Assembly: GCA_002423465.1 (NCBI GenBank)
Contig: DIWG01000017.1
Span: forward strand, 1 to 44,275
From: Syntrophaceae bacterium UBA6112
GTDB taxonomy: Bacteria > Desulfobacterota > Syntrophia > Syntrophales > UBA5619
DNA length: 44,275 bases
Direction of reading: 5' to 3'
Every line of letters begins with the position of its first letter. The stretch's first letter is position 1. The notes under the pieces were generated by a model, which was given only the letters and a program-made list of their open reading frames with translations, was not told the origin of the DNA and searched no databases. Positions 32,866-40,902 of the stretch are shown here, in pieces. The position numbers were made by a program, and so were the translations under genes.

Positions 32866-33402
32866 CTACTGGAGCAGATTGTAGGCCGCGGGGTCGAAGG
32901 GGGAACCCGCCACGAAAATCCGCGTCCCCAGCTCGCGGTCCAGCATGAAAAGTCCCTCTTTGCTGTCGCCGACCATCTCCATCTGCCGGACCACTTTGTC
33001 CGTATTGCTCTCCTCCTCGATCTGCTCGTTTACGAACCAGGCCAGCATCGGCTCCGCAGTGTAGTCGTTCTCTTTCCGGGCAATCTTCAGCAGGTTGTGG
33101 ATCTTTGCCGTGATAAACTGCTCGTGCGCGAAGGCGTCCTTCCAGGCTTCCAACGGGCTCTTCCAGGTCGGTTTCAGCTGTTTGAGGTCCGGGAGAACCA
33201 CCTTGCCGCCCCGGTTGATGATGTGATCGAAGAACTTCATCGCATGAATCGTCTCCTCATGAACCTGGCATCGCATCCAGTGGGCCATCCCATCGAAGTT
33301 TCCGGAGTGGAAGCAGGCCACCATCGAAAGATAGATATACGCGGACTCCATTTCGTTCTTGATCTGTTCGTTCATCGCATCGCACATATTCTTGCTGATC
33401 AT
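32866..33402 (-). CDS. Ferritin (FtnA-like)
   Basis: A 178-residue non-haem ferritin. The diiron ferroxidase ligands line up with E. coli FtnA: Glu 17, Tyr 24, Glu 50 and His 53 (EETIH), then the second pair of helices with AHEQFITAKI and WFVNEQIEEE. It stores iron in the cytoplasm. The ATG at 33402 is preceded by GGAGGAAAGG; the open frame runs 280 codons further upstream but that is antisense to the DUF523 gene. A promoter with an overlapping palindrome lies at 33456-33491. Confidence 0.95.
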   Translation of the reverse strand: MISKNMCDAMNEQIKNEMESAYIYLSMVACFHSGNFDGMAHWMRCQVHEETIHAMKFFDHIINRGGKVVLPDLKQLKPTWKSPLEAWKDAFAHEQFITAKIHNLLKIARKENDYTAEPMLAWFVNEQIEEESNTDKVVRQMEMVGDSKEGLFMLDRELGTRIFVAGSPFDPAAYNLLQ

Positions 33403-33455
33403 CTGTTTTTCCTTTCCTCCTTTGAAAAATCGTGATTCAATATTTCCGTTACTGA

Positions 33456-33485
33456 ACTCTAAAGAAAAATGCGCCCGCTTGTCAA
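33456..33485 (-). promoter_or_regulatory. Ferritin promoter
   Basis: Read on the minus strand: TTGACA (33485-33480), 18-bp spacer, TAGAGT (33461-33456). The start codon is about 50 bp downstream. The -35 lies within a perfect TTGTCA-A-TGACAA palindrome (33479-33491), a likely operator. Confidence 0.5.
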
Positions 33486-33491
33486 TGACAA
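33479..33491. promoter_or_regulatory. 6-1-6 palindrome TTGTCA-A-TGACAA over the ferritin -35
   Basis: A perfect 13-bp palindrome that covers the -35 hexamer of the ferritin promoter and lies 22 bp upstream of the divergent DUF523 gene. It does not match a Fur box. The binding protein is unknown. Confidence 0.4.
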
Positions 33492-33513
33492 ATAGGATGA
33501 TGAGGAAACCACG

Positions 33514-34461
33514 ATGGAGAAGATATGGATCGGCATCAGCGCCTGCCTGCTGGGGCAAAACGTCCGCTACGACGGCGGACATCAGCACGACCGCTACATC
33601 ACCGACACCCTTGGCCGCTGGTTCGAATGGGTTCCCGTTTGCCCGGAAGTGGAGTACGGCCTCCCCATTCCCCGCGAATCGATGCGGCTCGTCGGAGATC
33701 CGGAAGCCCCCCGCTTGGTCACCATCCGGACGCGCATCGACCATACGGACGGGATGCTTGCCTGGGCGGAAAAGCGGCTGGAGGCGCTTGCCGCCGAGGA
33801 TCTGTGCGGCTTCATCTTCAAGAGCCGCTCCCCCAGCTCCGGGATGGCCGCGGTGAAGGTTTACGGAGAGACCGGCATGGCCGTGAAGAAGGGGGTGGGG
33901 ATCTTCGCAGGGGTGTTCATGAAACGTTTTCCGCTGCTCCCCGTCGAGGAGGACGGCCGCCTGAACGATCCGCTCCTCCGGGAGAACTTCATCGAACGGA
34001 TCTTTGTTTACCGGCGGTGGCGGGAGCTCGAAAGGCGGGACGGCGGTATGAAGGAGCTCGTCGCATTCCATGCGGAACACAAGCTCCTCATCCTCTCCCA
34101 TAGTCCGAAACACCTGACCGCCCTCGGCCGCCTCGTCGCCAACCCGGATCGGATGAAGCTCCGGGCGCTCCGCGAAGTCTACTTCCGCAATCTCATGGAG
34201 GGGCTCCGCCTGACCGCCACGACCGCGAAGCAGACGAATGTCCTGGAGCACATGGCGGGTTATTTCAAGAAACGGCTGACACCGGACGAGAAGAAGGAGC
34301 TTGGCGAAGTAATCGGACTATACCGCCGGGGTTTGCTCCCGCTGATCGTCCCGGTTACGTTGATTGCCCACTATGTTCGCCTTTACGACGAACCCTATCT
34401 GCAAAAGCAGATCTACCTCCACCCCCATCCGAGCGAGCTGATGCTCCGGAACCACGGATGA
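33514..34461 (+). CDS. DUF523 and DUF1722 domain protein (YbgA-like)
   Basis: A 315-residue protein. Residues 1-160 are DUF523: ISACLLGQNVRYDGGHQHD, VPVCPEVEYGLPIPRESMRL and FKSRSPSSGM. Residues about 185-300 are DUF1722 (YbgA): FHAEHKLLILSHSPKHLTAL and the final YLQKQIYLHPHP. The fusion is a known arrangement. The role is unproved; DUF523/TudS-type proteins with three Cys bind an Fe-S cluster and desulfidate thiouracils, and Cys residues in ACLLG, VCPE are present here. SD GAGGAAA precedes the ATG. Confidence 0.9.
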   Translation: MEKIWIGISACLLGQNVRYDGGHQHDRYITDTLGRWFEWVPVCPEVEYGLPIPRESMRLVGDPEAPRLVTIRTRIDHTDGMLAWAEKRLEALAAEDLCGFIFKSRSPSSGMAAVKVYGETGMAVKKGVGIFAGVFMKRFPLLPVEEDGRLNDPLLRENFIERIFVYRRWRELERRDGGMKELVAFHAEHKLLILSHSPKHLTALGRLVANPDRMKLRALREVYFRNLMEGLRLTATTAKQTNVLEHMAGYFKKRLTPDEKKELGEVIGLYRRGLLPLIVPVTLIAHYVRLYDEPYLQKQIYLHPHPSELMLRNHG

Positions 34462-34572
34462 CAAGAGGGTTGTCGCGGTTCCTTGAGAACGAGCATGGCG
34501 ATGCTGAACAAATTCCCGGGTGATTGTCAATAACGATTGCGTGTGAAGTCTGTTGGTAGCTCCAGAAAATCG

Positions 34573-34601
34573 TTGACATAAAAATCGGACTTTTCTATAG
34601 T
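34573..34601 (+). promoter_or_regulatory. Near-consensus sigma-70 promoter of the iron-type ABC operon
   Basis: TTGACA (34573-34578), 17-bp spacer, TATAGT (34596-34601). It is the best promoter of the window, about 105 bp before the binding-protein ATG. No classical Fur box overlaps it. Confidence 0.8.
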
Positions 34602-34705
34602 CGTTTCACCCCAACGGAATGTTTATCCGCCCGGTTTATCAACAGCACATAAAAGGGTTGTGGTCAAATGGCGTGCACACAGAGCTGATTAAAGGAGGTC
34701 GCGTT

Positions 34706-35887
34706 ATGAAAAGGTCCTTTTTTCTATTTCTCGTCATCATCTTTTTGTCCACCCTGGTCACCGGCGTTTTGTGGGGGCAGGGGAAGTTTTCCAAAGAAAC
34801 CGAGGAGTGGCTGAAAAAGTCGGAGCTCGGCGCTTACGAAACCGGGGTTTATGACGAAAAGCAGCTCTTCGAAAAGGCCAAGGGCGAAAAGGAGGTCTCC
34901 GTCTACTCCTACTCGTCCCGGGTCCACCAGTTCGGGAAGACCTTCGAGAAGCAGTTCCCCGGCATCAAGGTGAACGGCTTTGACATGGATTCAACGGAGA
35001 TCGTAACGAAGGTTCTGGCAGAGCAAAGGGCGGGGAACTTTGCGGCCGACGTCATCTTCCTGAAGGATCCCGCAACCGTCTACAATGAACTCCTCCAGAA
35101 GGGGATGGTCTTCACCTACGTCCCGCCGGACATCAAAACGGTTCTCCCCGAACGCTTCCAGAAACCCTTCCTCGTCCACCATGTCAGTTTCGATACCCTG
35201 ATCTACAACACCGAGGCGAACAAGACTCCCCCGGTCCAGAGCCTCTGGGACCTGACGAAGCCGGAGTGGAAATCGCGGGTTATCTTTTCCGATCCGGTGA
35301 AGATGCCGGAGTTCATTGAAGTGCTTGCCACCATCGTCCAGCACGGGGACGAGATGGCCAAGGAGTATCAGCGTGTTTTCGGAAAACCGATCGTCCTGAG
35401 CAAGGGGGTCCAGAACGCGGGATATGAGTGGATCCTTCGGATGCTCAAGAATGACGCCATCATCGCCGGTTCGACCAACGACGTCTCCAACGCCGTGGGG
35501 CAGCCGGGCCAGGCCAAGCCGCCCGTAGGAATCACGGCCTTTTCCCGCCTGCGGGACAAGGAGAAGAACCCGAAGCTGGTCTTCGACGTCTCCTACGACA
35601 CGAAGCCGGTCATGGGGTTTGCCACGGAGGTGATCGTTGCCATTGTGAACCGGGCGAAACATCCCAACGCGGCGAAGCTGATGACCCGCTGGATGATGGG
35701 CGACGCGAAGGGCGGGCAGGGGTACAAACCCTACTTCGTCCTCGGGAACACCCCGGTGCGGAACGATCAGCCGGCGCCTCCGGGCTCCCGGACGCTGGGG
35801 CAGATGAACATCTGGATGGCGGACGCGGCTTATGTCTGGGACCATGGCCAGGAGATCCGCGATTTCTGGTTGGCGAATCTGAAGTAG
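34706..35887 (+). CDS. ABC transporter substrate-binding protein, iron(III)/AfuA type
   Basis: 393 residues with a signal peptide (KRSFFLFLVIIFLSTLVTGV). The fold is that of extracellular binding proteins of the iron(III)/2-aminoethylphosphonate group: EVSVYSYSSRVHQFGKTFEK, NFAADVIFLKDPATVYNELL, FDTLIYNTEANKTPPVQSLW and FGKPIVLSKGVQNAGYEWIL. ATG 34706 has AAAGGAGG 7 nt upstream. It is longer than FbpA (about 330 aa), and the paired Tyr iron ligands were not located with confidence. Iron is therefore likely but not sure; other anions (phosphonates, sugar phosphates) remain possible. Confidence 0.88.
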   Translation: MKRSFFLFLVIIFLSTLVTGVLWGQGKFSKETEEWLKKSELGAYETGVYDEKQLFEKAKGEKEVSVYSYSSRVHQFGKTFEKQFPGIKVNGFDMDSTEIVTKVLAEQRAGNFAADVIFLKDPATVYNELLQKGMVFTYVPPDIKTVLPERFQKPFLVHHVSFDTLIYNTEANKTPPVQSLWDLTKPEWKSRVIFSDPVKMPEFIEVLATIVQHGDEMAKEYQRVFGKPIVLSKGVQNAGYEWILRMLKNDAIIAGSTNDVSNAVGQPGQAKPPVGITAFSRLRDKEKNPKLVFDVSYDTKPVMGFATEVIVAIVNRAKHPNAAKLMTRWMMGDAKGGQGYKPYFVLGNTPVRNDQPAPPGSRTLGQMNIWMADAAYVWDHGQEIRDFWLANLK

Positions 35888-35912
35888 GAACCCTCTCTCT
35901 GCGGTTTTGGGC

Positions 35913-37700
35913 ATGAATGAAAAAAGCCCGTTCGTCAACCGGTTGGGCCTGAAGCTGAAGCAGCCCCAGGTGGTTCTGGGGCTGCTTCTGGTAGTGATTC
36001 TCACGGGACTCGTGGTGGTCCCCTTTCTGCAACTGGTACACGACACGGCCGTCTGGCAGGAGGCGGACCGTCGCATGAGCCGCACCGCCGAACCGGGGGC
36101 CTGGACCCTCTTTCACTACCTGCGCGTCTTCGCAAGCCCCCTGAGCGTCAATATCTTCTACCGGCCGCTGCTCCACTCCCTGGCCACCTCTCTGACCATC
36201 TCCCTCACGGCGATGCTTCTGGGCGGGCTGATGGCCTGGCTGGTCGTCCGGACCGACATGCCCTTCAAAAAGACGATCGCGGTCTTCGCCGTCATTCCCT
36301 ATGTGCTTCCCTCCTACACCCTGGCCCTGGCCTGGCTCGACTTTTTCAAGAACGAGCGAATCGGCGGCGCCGTCGGTATCTGCACCTATCTCTTCGGCGT
36401 TACCCCACCGGACTGGCTCGCCTACGGTTTTATCCCCATCGTGATCACGCTGTCGCTCCACTATTACCCCTTTACCTACCTGCTCGTCTCGGGGGCGCTC
36501 ATTTCGCTGGATTCGAACCTCGAAGAGTCAGGAGAGGTCCTCGGGGCAAGCCGTTTCCGGATCCTGCGGCGGATCACCTTTCCCCTGATGCTGCCGGCCC
36601 TGATCTCGGCCTTCATCCTGACCTTCTCCCGCGCCGTGGGGACCTTCGGGACGCCCTACTTCCTGGGCGCCCCGGTCCGGTATTTCACGCTCGCCACGAC
36701 GATCTACACCAGCATCGTCAACCGGACGCCGGCCGTCGCCTACATCGGCGCCCTCGTGCTCATCCTCATCTCGATGGTCATCATCTATCTCAACCAGAAG
36801 GTGATCGGCGAGAAGAGCTTCGTCACCATCGCCGGCAAGGGGCTCCGGCGCCGCGTGACGCCTCTGGGCGCGTGGCGCTGGCCGGCCTTTTCGCTCATGG
36901 CGGCGCTGATCGGGCTTGCCGTCTTCGTGCCCCTTCTTCTGCTCCTCTGGCAGACGCTGATGCTCTATCCCAACGACTATTCCCTGGGGAACCTGACGCT
37001 CCACTACTGGATCGGGAAGAGCCAGGCCGCCCTGGCCGAAGGGGAAAGCGGCATCCTCCGAAACGCCCAGATCCTGGGGGCGGCCTGGAACAGCATCCGC
37101 CTTTCGGTGATCGTGGCCCTGATCACCGGGATGATGGGGATCCTGATCGGCTATGCGGTGGTCCGCGGGAGAAAAACCAACCTGGCGGTTGTGCTGGAAC
37201 AGGGGTCGTTCCTTCCCTACCTGATCCCCAGCATCGCCTTCGGGGCGATCTACCTGGCGCTCTTCTCGAAATCCATCGGCCCCTTGCCGCCGCTCTATGG
37301 GACCTTTTTCCTGCTCATTCTGGTTTGTGTGGCGAAGAATCTCCCCTTTTCGGCCCGGTCGGGAATCTCCTCGATGATGCAGGTGGCCGGGGAACTGGAG
37401 GAGGCGGGGATGATGGCCGGCGCCAACTGGCTGCAGCGGTTCAGAAGGATCATCCTGCCACTCACGCTGGCCGGCTCCCTCTCGGGTTTCATCCTGGCCT
37501 TCATCTCGACAATGCGGGAGTTGTCGCTGATCATCCTGCTCATCACACCCGAGACCAGGACCCTGACGACGATGACCTTCCGTTACGTGGAGCAGGGCTA
37601 TTCGCAGTTTGCCGATGCGATCATTCTTCTGATCGTGATCCTCGTCGTGGGTGGCGAGTTTCTGGCCAGACGCCTCGGCGGCAAAAGGGAGACGATTTGA
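35913..37700 (+). CDS. ABC transporter permease, iron(III)/FbpB type, double domain
   Basis: 595 residues with about 12 membrane segments in two homologous halves. Each has an EAA loop: SNLEESGEVLGASRFRILRR in the first half and GELEEAGMMAGANWLQRFRR in the second. Single-chain double permeases are the rule in the FbpB/AfuB group. ATG 35913 starts MNEKSPF; TTG 35907 in the same frame is less likely. The SD is poor. The ATPase gene begins 1 bp after its stop. Confidence 0.92.
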   Translation: MNEKSPFVNRLGLKLKQPQVVLGLLLVVILTGLVVVPFLQLVHDTAVWQEADRRMSRTAEPGAWTLFHYLRVFASPLSVNIFYRPLLHSLATSLTISLTAMLLGGLMAWLVVRTDMPFKKTIAVFAVIPYVLPSYTLALAWLDFFKNERIGGAVGICTYLFGVTPPDWLAYGFIPIVITLSLHYYPFTYLLVSGALISLDSNLEESGEVLGASRFRILRRITFPLMLPALISAFILTFSRAVGTFGTPYFLGAPVRYFTLATTIYTSIVNRTPAVAYIGALVLILISMVIIYLNQKVIGEKSFVTIAGKGLRRRVTPLGAWRWPAFSLMAALIGLAVFVPLLLLLWQTLMLYPNDYSLGNLTLHYWIGKSQAALAEGESGILRNAQILGAAWNSIRLSVIVALITGMMGILIGYAVVRGRKTNLAVVLEQGSFLPYLIPSIAFGAIYLALFSKSIGPLPPLYGTFFLLILVCVAKNLPFSARSGISSMMQVAGELEEAGMMAGANWLQRFRRIILPLTLAGSLSGFILAFISTMRELSLIILLITPETRTLTTMTFRYVEQGYSQFADAIILLIVILVVGGEFLARRLGGKRETI

Positions 37701-37701
37701 A

Positions 37702-38805
37702 ATGGCAATGATCGAAATCGAAGGGTTGACCAAGCGCTTCGGCGGCGTTACCGCCGTGGACCGACTGACCCTCGCGGTGGAGGCGGGGGAATTTCTCACG
37801 CTCCTGGGGCCTTCGGGCTGCGGAAAGACGACGGTCCTCCGAATGATTGCGGGTCTCGAAGTCCCGGACGCCGGGGAGATCCGGATCGGAGGAAAGACGG
37901 TTTTCTCCGCAACGCGGGGCCTTTTTGTCTCGCCGGGGAAGAGGGGCGTCGGGCTCGTCTTCCAGTCCTATGCTCTCTGGCCTCATATGACCGTCCGGCA
38001 GAACGTGGCTTTCGGTCTGGAGATCCGGAAGGTCGAGCCGGCGCGGATGCAGAAAGATGTCTCCGAGGCGCTCGCCTACATGCACCTTGAAGGGATGGAA
38101 AACCGTTACCCCCAGCAGATGAGCGGTGGCCAGCAGCAGCGCGTTGCCCTGGCCCGGATGCTGGTCGCCGGTCCCGAGGTCTTTCTCATGGACGAACCCC
38201 TCTCCAACCTGGATGCCAAGCTCCGGATCGAGATGCGGGTGGAGATCAAGCGGCTCCACCGGGAGGCGAAGGCCACGACCGTCTACGTGACCCACGACCA
38301 GACCGAGGCCCTGACCCTCTCCAGCCGGGTGGCGGTCATGGAGGAGGGACGGCTCGTGCAGGCCACTCCGCCCCGGGAGATCTATCGGAGGCCTGCGAAC
38401 CTCTTTGTGGCCGATTTCATCGGAAGCCCCACAATCAACCTGATTCCCGGGAAGATCGTGCAAAAAAACGGAAGGACTTTCTTCGAAGGGGAGGCGCTCT
38501 CGCTCCCGACGCCGGCGCTTGCGGCGCACGTGGGCGCCGAGGTGACGGCGGCCGTTCGCCCGGAGGAGATCCGGATTGAAACCGGGGAAAGCGGCGACGC
38601 CGTTTCGGGGGAGGTCTATGCGGTCCTGCCGGCGGGATCGGAGACGATCGTCCAGGTCCGCCGGAAAGGACGGATTTTCAACGTGCGCGTGATGGGGGAA
38701 ACCTCTCTTAATATCGGGGAGATCGTATGCATGCAATTTATCCCCGAGGCGGTCATTTTCTTCCAGGGAGATCAAGGCAACCGCATCGACACCGGACAGG
38801 AATGA
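37702..38805 (+). CDS. ABC transporter ATP-binding protein, iron(III)/FbpC type
   Basis: 367 residues. Walker A GPSGCGKTT (about 36-44), Q-loop in VFQSYALWPHM, signature MSGGQQQRVALARML, Walker B VFLMDEPLSNLDAKL, then switch His in YVTHDQTEA. The last 120 residues form TOBE-type beta domains (VRPEEIRIE, AGSETIVQVRRKG) found in FbpC/PotA/UgpC proteins. ATG 37702 is used; ATG 37708 is possible. The DHH gene starts 2 bp after the stop, or overlaps if ATG 38802 is used. Confidence 0.94.
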   Translation: MAMIEIEGLTKRFGGVTAVDRLTLAVEAGEFLTLLGPSGCGKTTVLRMIAGLEVPDAGEIRIGGKTVFSATRGLFVSPGKRGVGLVFQSYALWPHMTVRQNVAFGLEIRKVEPARMQKDVSEALAYMHLEGMENRYPQQMSGGQQQRVALARMLVAGPEVFLMDEPLSNLDAKLRIEMRVEIKRLHREAKATTVYVTHDQTEALTLSSRVAVMEEGRLVQATPPREIYRRPANLFVADFIGSPTINLIPGKIVQKNGRTFFEGEALSLPTPALAAHVGAEVTAAVRPEEIRIETGESGDAVSGEVYAVLPAGSETIVQVRRKGRIFNVRVMGETSLNIGEIVCMQFIPEAVIFFQGDQGNRIDTGQE

Positions 38806-38807
38806 AT

Positions 38808-40049
38808 ATGGATAAGATCCGGCTAAAAAACTTTCGAGATGCGATGAAGACGGCGGCCGCGTCGTTGGTCGATTCGCCGTTCCGGGAGATCACCCTGGTC
38901 CATCACAACGACACCGACGGGATCACCTCGGGGGCGATTCTCCGTCAATCCCTGATGAGGGCTGGATTTGCCACGGAGAACATCCCCATCGAGAGGGTCC
39001 ACCCGGCCTTTCTGCCGGCCATTCATACGCCGGAGAGGCGTCTCATCCTCTATGCCGATCTGGGCGGCCAGGCGGCGGATGTGATCAGCCGCCATATTCC
39101 GGATGGATCCCGGGTGATGATCCTCGATCACCACCTGCCCGCCGAAGGTTCGTTTCCCCGTCTGCTCCAGGTCAATCCGGAACAGTTCGGCATCGATGGG
39201 GATAGGGAATGCGCGGCGGCCGCCGTCGCTTGTTGCTTCGCCCTGGCCCTGAGCGGCGAATATGAAGACCTGGCGGCTCTGGCCGTTCTGGGGGCGGTAG
39301 GAGATCACCAGATGGCGGAGGGCCGCTGTGACGGTCTCAATGGTTTCCTGCTCAAAATGGCCGTTCGGAACGGGGACCTGATACCGGGGTGCGCCGATGC
39401 CGCCAACCCCTATCTTTTCCCCCGTTTTCAAAATCGAAATCTCCAGGAAGCGGATCAGTTCCTCTCCGCCCTGGCCGTCAACGGTTACTATCGCCGCGGC
39501 GCCGATCTGGCGCTCGACGCCTGTCTGAAGGGTCCCGATGACCGGGCGCTCGCCTTCAGCGTCGAGCTGGCGGGGATTCAGCGGGAGCGTTTCGGACGGG
39601 AATTGACCCGGATTCACCGGACGGGCCTTGGGCGGGACGGAGAGATCGTCTGGACCGATGTCGAGGACCGCTTTTATCCTCTTGGGCTCAAGGCCATCGG
39701 CCTGTTCTGCGAGGAGATCATCCGGGACGGCGCTGCGGACGGGGATCATTACGTGGTCGGATTTCAGCGTTTCCCGGGCGAAAATCCCTATCTGGGCAGA
39801 TTCTCCGGGAGGGAGACGAAGGTTTCCTTCCGGGTGACGCCCGGATTGAAATGTTCCATTGAAAGGGGTGAAAGACCGGACCTGATGCGGCTGGTTCCTC
39901 AGGCCGTGCATCAGGTCGGAGGTTTTGCCGAGGCCTGCCACCGTTTTGCCGCCGGCTGCACGATCCCCGAGGAACGAAAGACGGACCTGATACGTCTTCT
40001 ATCCGACATCGCAACAGAGTGCAGCAGTGCAGGCTTGACGGCTTCGTAA
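38808..40049 (+). CDS. DHH family phosphoesterase
   Basis: 413 residues. Metal-binding motifs of the DHH superfamily: VHHNDTDGITSG (residues 32-38 core), LYADLGG (motif II), LDHHLP (motif III, near 106-109) and VGDHQM. The C-terminal half should be a DHHA1-like substrate domain. Family members are RecJ nucleases, NrnA-type oligoribonucleases or cyclic-dinucleotide phosphodiesterases; the spacing here is nearest to single-strand exonuclease-like proteins of anaerobes. ATG 38808 has ACAGGA 7 nt upstream; ATG 38802 overlaps the previous stop. Co-transcription with the ABC importer is likely but may be only convenience. Confidence 0.88.
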   Translation: MDKIRLKNFRDAMKTAAASLVDSPFREITLVHHNDTDGITSGAILRQSLMRAGFATENIPIERVHPAFLPAIHTPERRLILYADLGGQAADVISRHIPDGSRVMILDHHLPAEGSFPRLLQVNPEQFGIDGDRECAAAAVACCFALALSGEYEDLAALAVLGAVGDHQMAEGRCDGLNGFLLKMAVRNGDLIPGCADAANPYLFPRFQNRNLQEADQFLSALAVNGYYRRGADLALDACLKGPDDRALAFSVELAGIQRERFGRELTRIHRTGLGRDGEIVWTDVEDRFYPLGLKAIGLFCEEIIRDGAADGDHYVVGFQRFPGENPYLGRFSGRETKVSFRVTPGLKCSIERGERPDLMRLVPQAVHQVGGFAEACHRFAAGCTIPEERKTDLIRLLSDIATECSSAGLTAS

Positions 40050-40133
40050 ACAGGGCTGGACGCTGCTTATCTTTGTGAATAAGATGGTCAATACGTGCGG
40101 ATGAATACATTCAGGCGCAACGTTTCGAGAGTT

Positions 40134-40178
40134 GGAAGAATCAGCGAAGCTGATTTGCGGCATGCGGGAGATTCTTCC
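40134..40178 (-). terminator. Stem-loop at the 3' end of the cytidylate-kinase-like gene
   Basis: Outer arms GGAAGAATC (40134-40142) and GATTCTTCC (40170-40178) with an inner 7-bp stem AATCAGC/GCTGATT. It overlaps the last codons of the kinase-like gene. No T-run follows, so a termination role is only possible. Confidence 0.35.
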
Positions 40179-40854
40179 ACACCGCAAAGGAGGCCTCGAT
40201 GCACGCCGCGGCGCCCTCGATCCCCATGTACCCGGTGTTGATCACCAGGTCGTAGTAATCCGCATTGGCCCAGTCGCAGTTAAAATATTTGCGATGGAAG
40301 GCGCTCCGGTCCGCCTCCGTCTTGTAGATATAGCGTTCCGATTCCTCGAAATCGGTGTCCCGGTTTTGCATGACTTTGCGGATGCGAATTTCCCGGGGTG
40401 CAATGAAGCGGACACGGAAGGTCTCCTCCGGAGGGAGGATGAATTGCGCCCCCCGTCCGACGATGATCGTATTGCCCTGTTTGCCGATGGTGCCGATCAC
40501 CCGGGTAAGATGATGGAGGTATTCATCCGGCCAGATGTGACGTGTCCTGAACATGGAATCGATCCAAGAATCCCACCGCTTCACCTCCTTCTCGTCCAGC
40601 GAGGCAACCACCCTGTCGCTGACGCCGGCCCGTTCCGCGACTTTATGGATGATCTGGGCGCCGATGAGGTCCATTCCGAGATCCGCGGCCAGGCGCCGGG
40701 CCACCTCGCTTCCGCCGCTCCCCGGTTCACGGGAGATGGTAATGCAGTAGCCGGGCCTTGCGGCCTCCTTTTTGTGCTCGACCTTCCGTTGACGCCACTT
40801 GGCCAGTTGCTCATCAACGAGAGAGTCCAGGGAACGACTGTTCCTTATCCTCAT
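40141..40854 (-). CDS. Cytidylate kinase-like family protein
   Basis: 237 residues. The P-loop appears as ISREPGSGGSEVARRLA (residues about 40-56), then LIGAQIIHKVAERAGVSD, IVGRGAQFILP and VRFIAPREIRIRKVM. This is the Cytidylate_kin2 (PF13189) family, a P-loop kinase group distinct from Cmk and of uncertain substrate. An N-terminal 35-residue basic helix precedes the domain. GAGGAGG 7 nt before the ATG. The family is frequent in anaerobic deltaproteobacteria. Confidence 0.9.
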   Translation of the reverse strand: MRIRNSRSLDSLVDEQLAKWRQRKVEHKKEAARPGYCITISREPGSGGSEVARRLAADLGMDLIGAQIIHKVAERAGVSDRVVASLDEKEVKRWDSWIDSMFRTRHIWPDEYLHHLTRVIGTIGKQGNTIIVGRGAQFILPPEETFRVRFIAPREIRIRKVMQNRDTDFEESERYIYKTEADRSAFHRKYFNCDWANADYYDLVINTGYMGIEGAAACIEASFAVWKNLPHAANQLR

Positions 40855-40902
40855 GGCAGACCTCCTCTGTTTTATTCCACAACGATTGAATGATCCTAAA
40901 AT

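Noticed and set aside
33403..34251. Extension of the ferritin frame to 461 codons
   Set aside because: The added part is antisense to the DUF523/DUF1722 gene, and a strong SD precedes 33402.
34521..34540. Possible Fur box upstream of the iron-type ABC promoter (GATTGTCAATAACGATTG)
   Set aside because: Only about half the positions match the 19-bp consensus and it does not overlap the promoter.
40132..40893. 253-codon plus-strand frame
   Set aside because: Antisense to the cytidylate-kinase-like gene, which has a P-loop and good SD.
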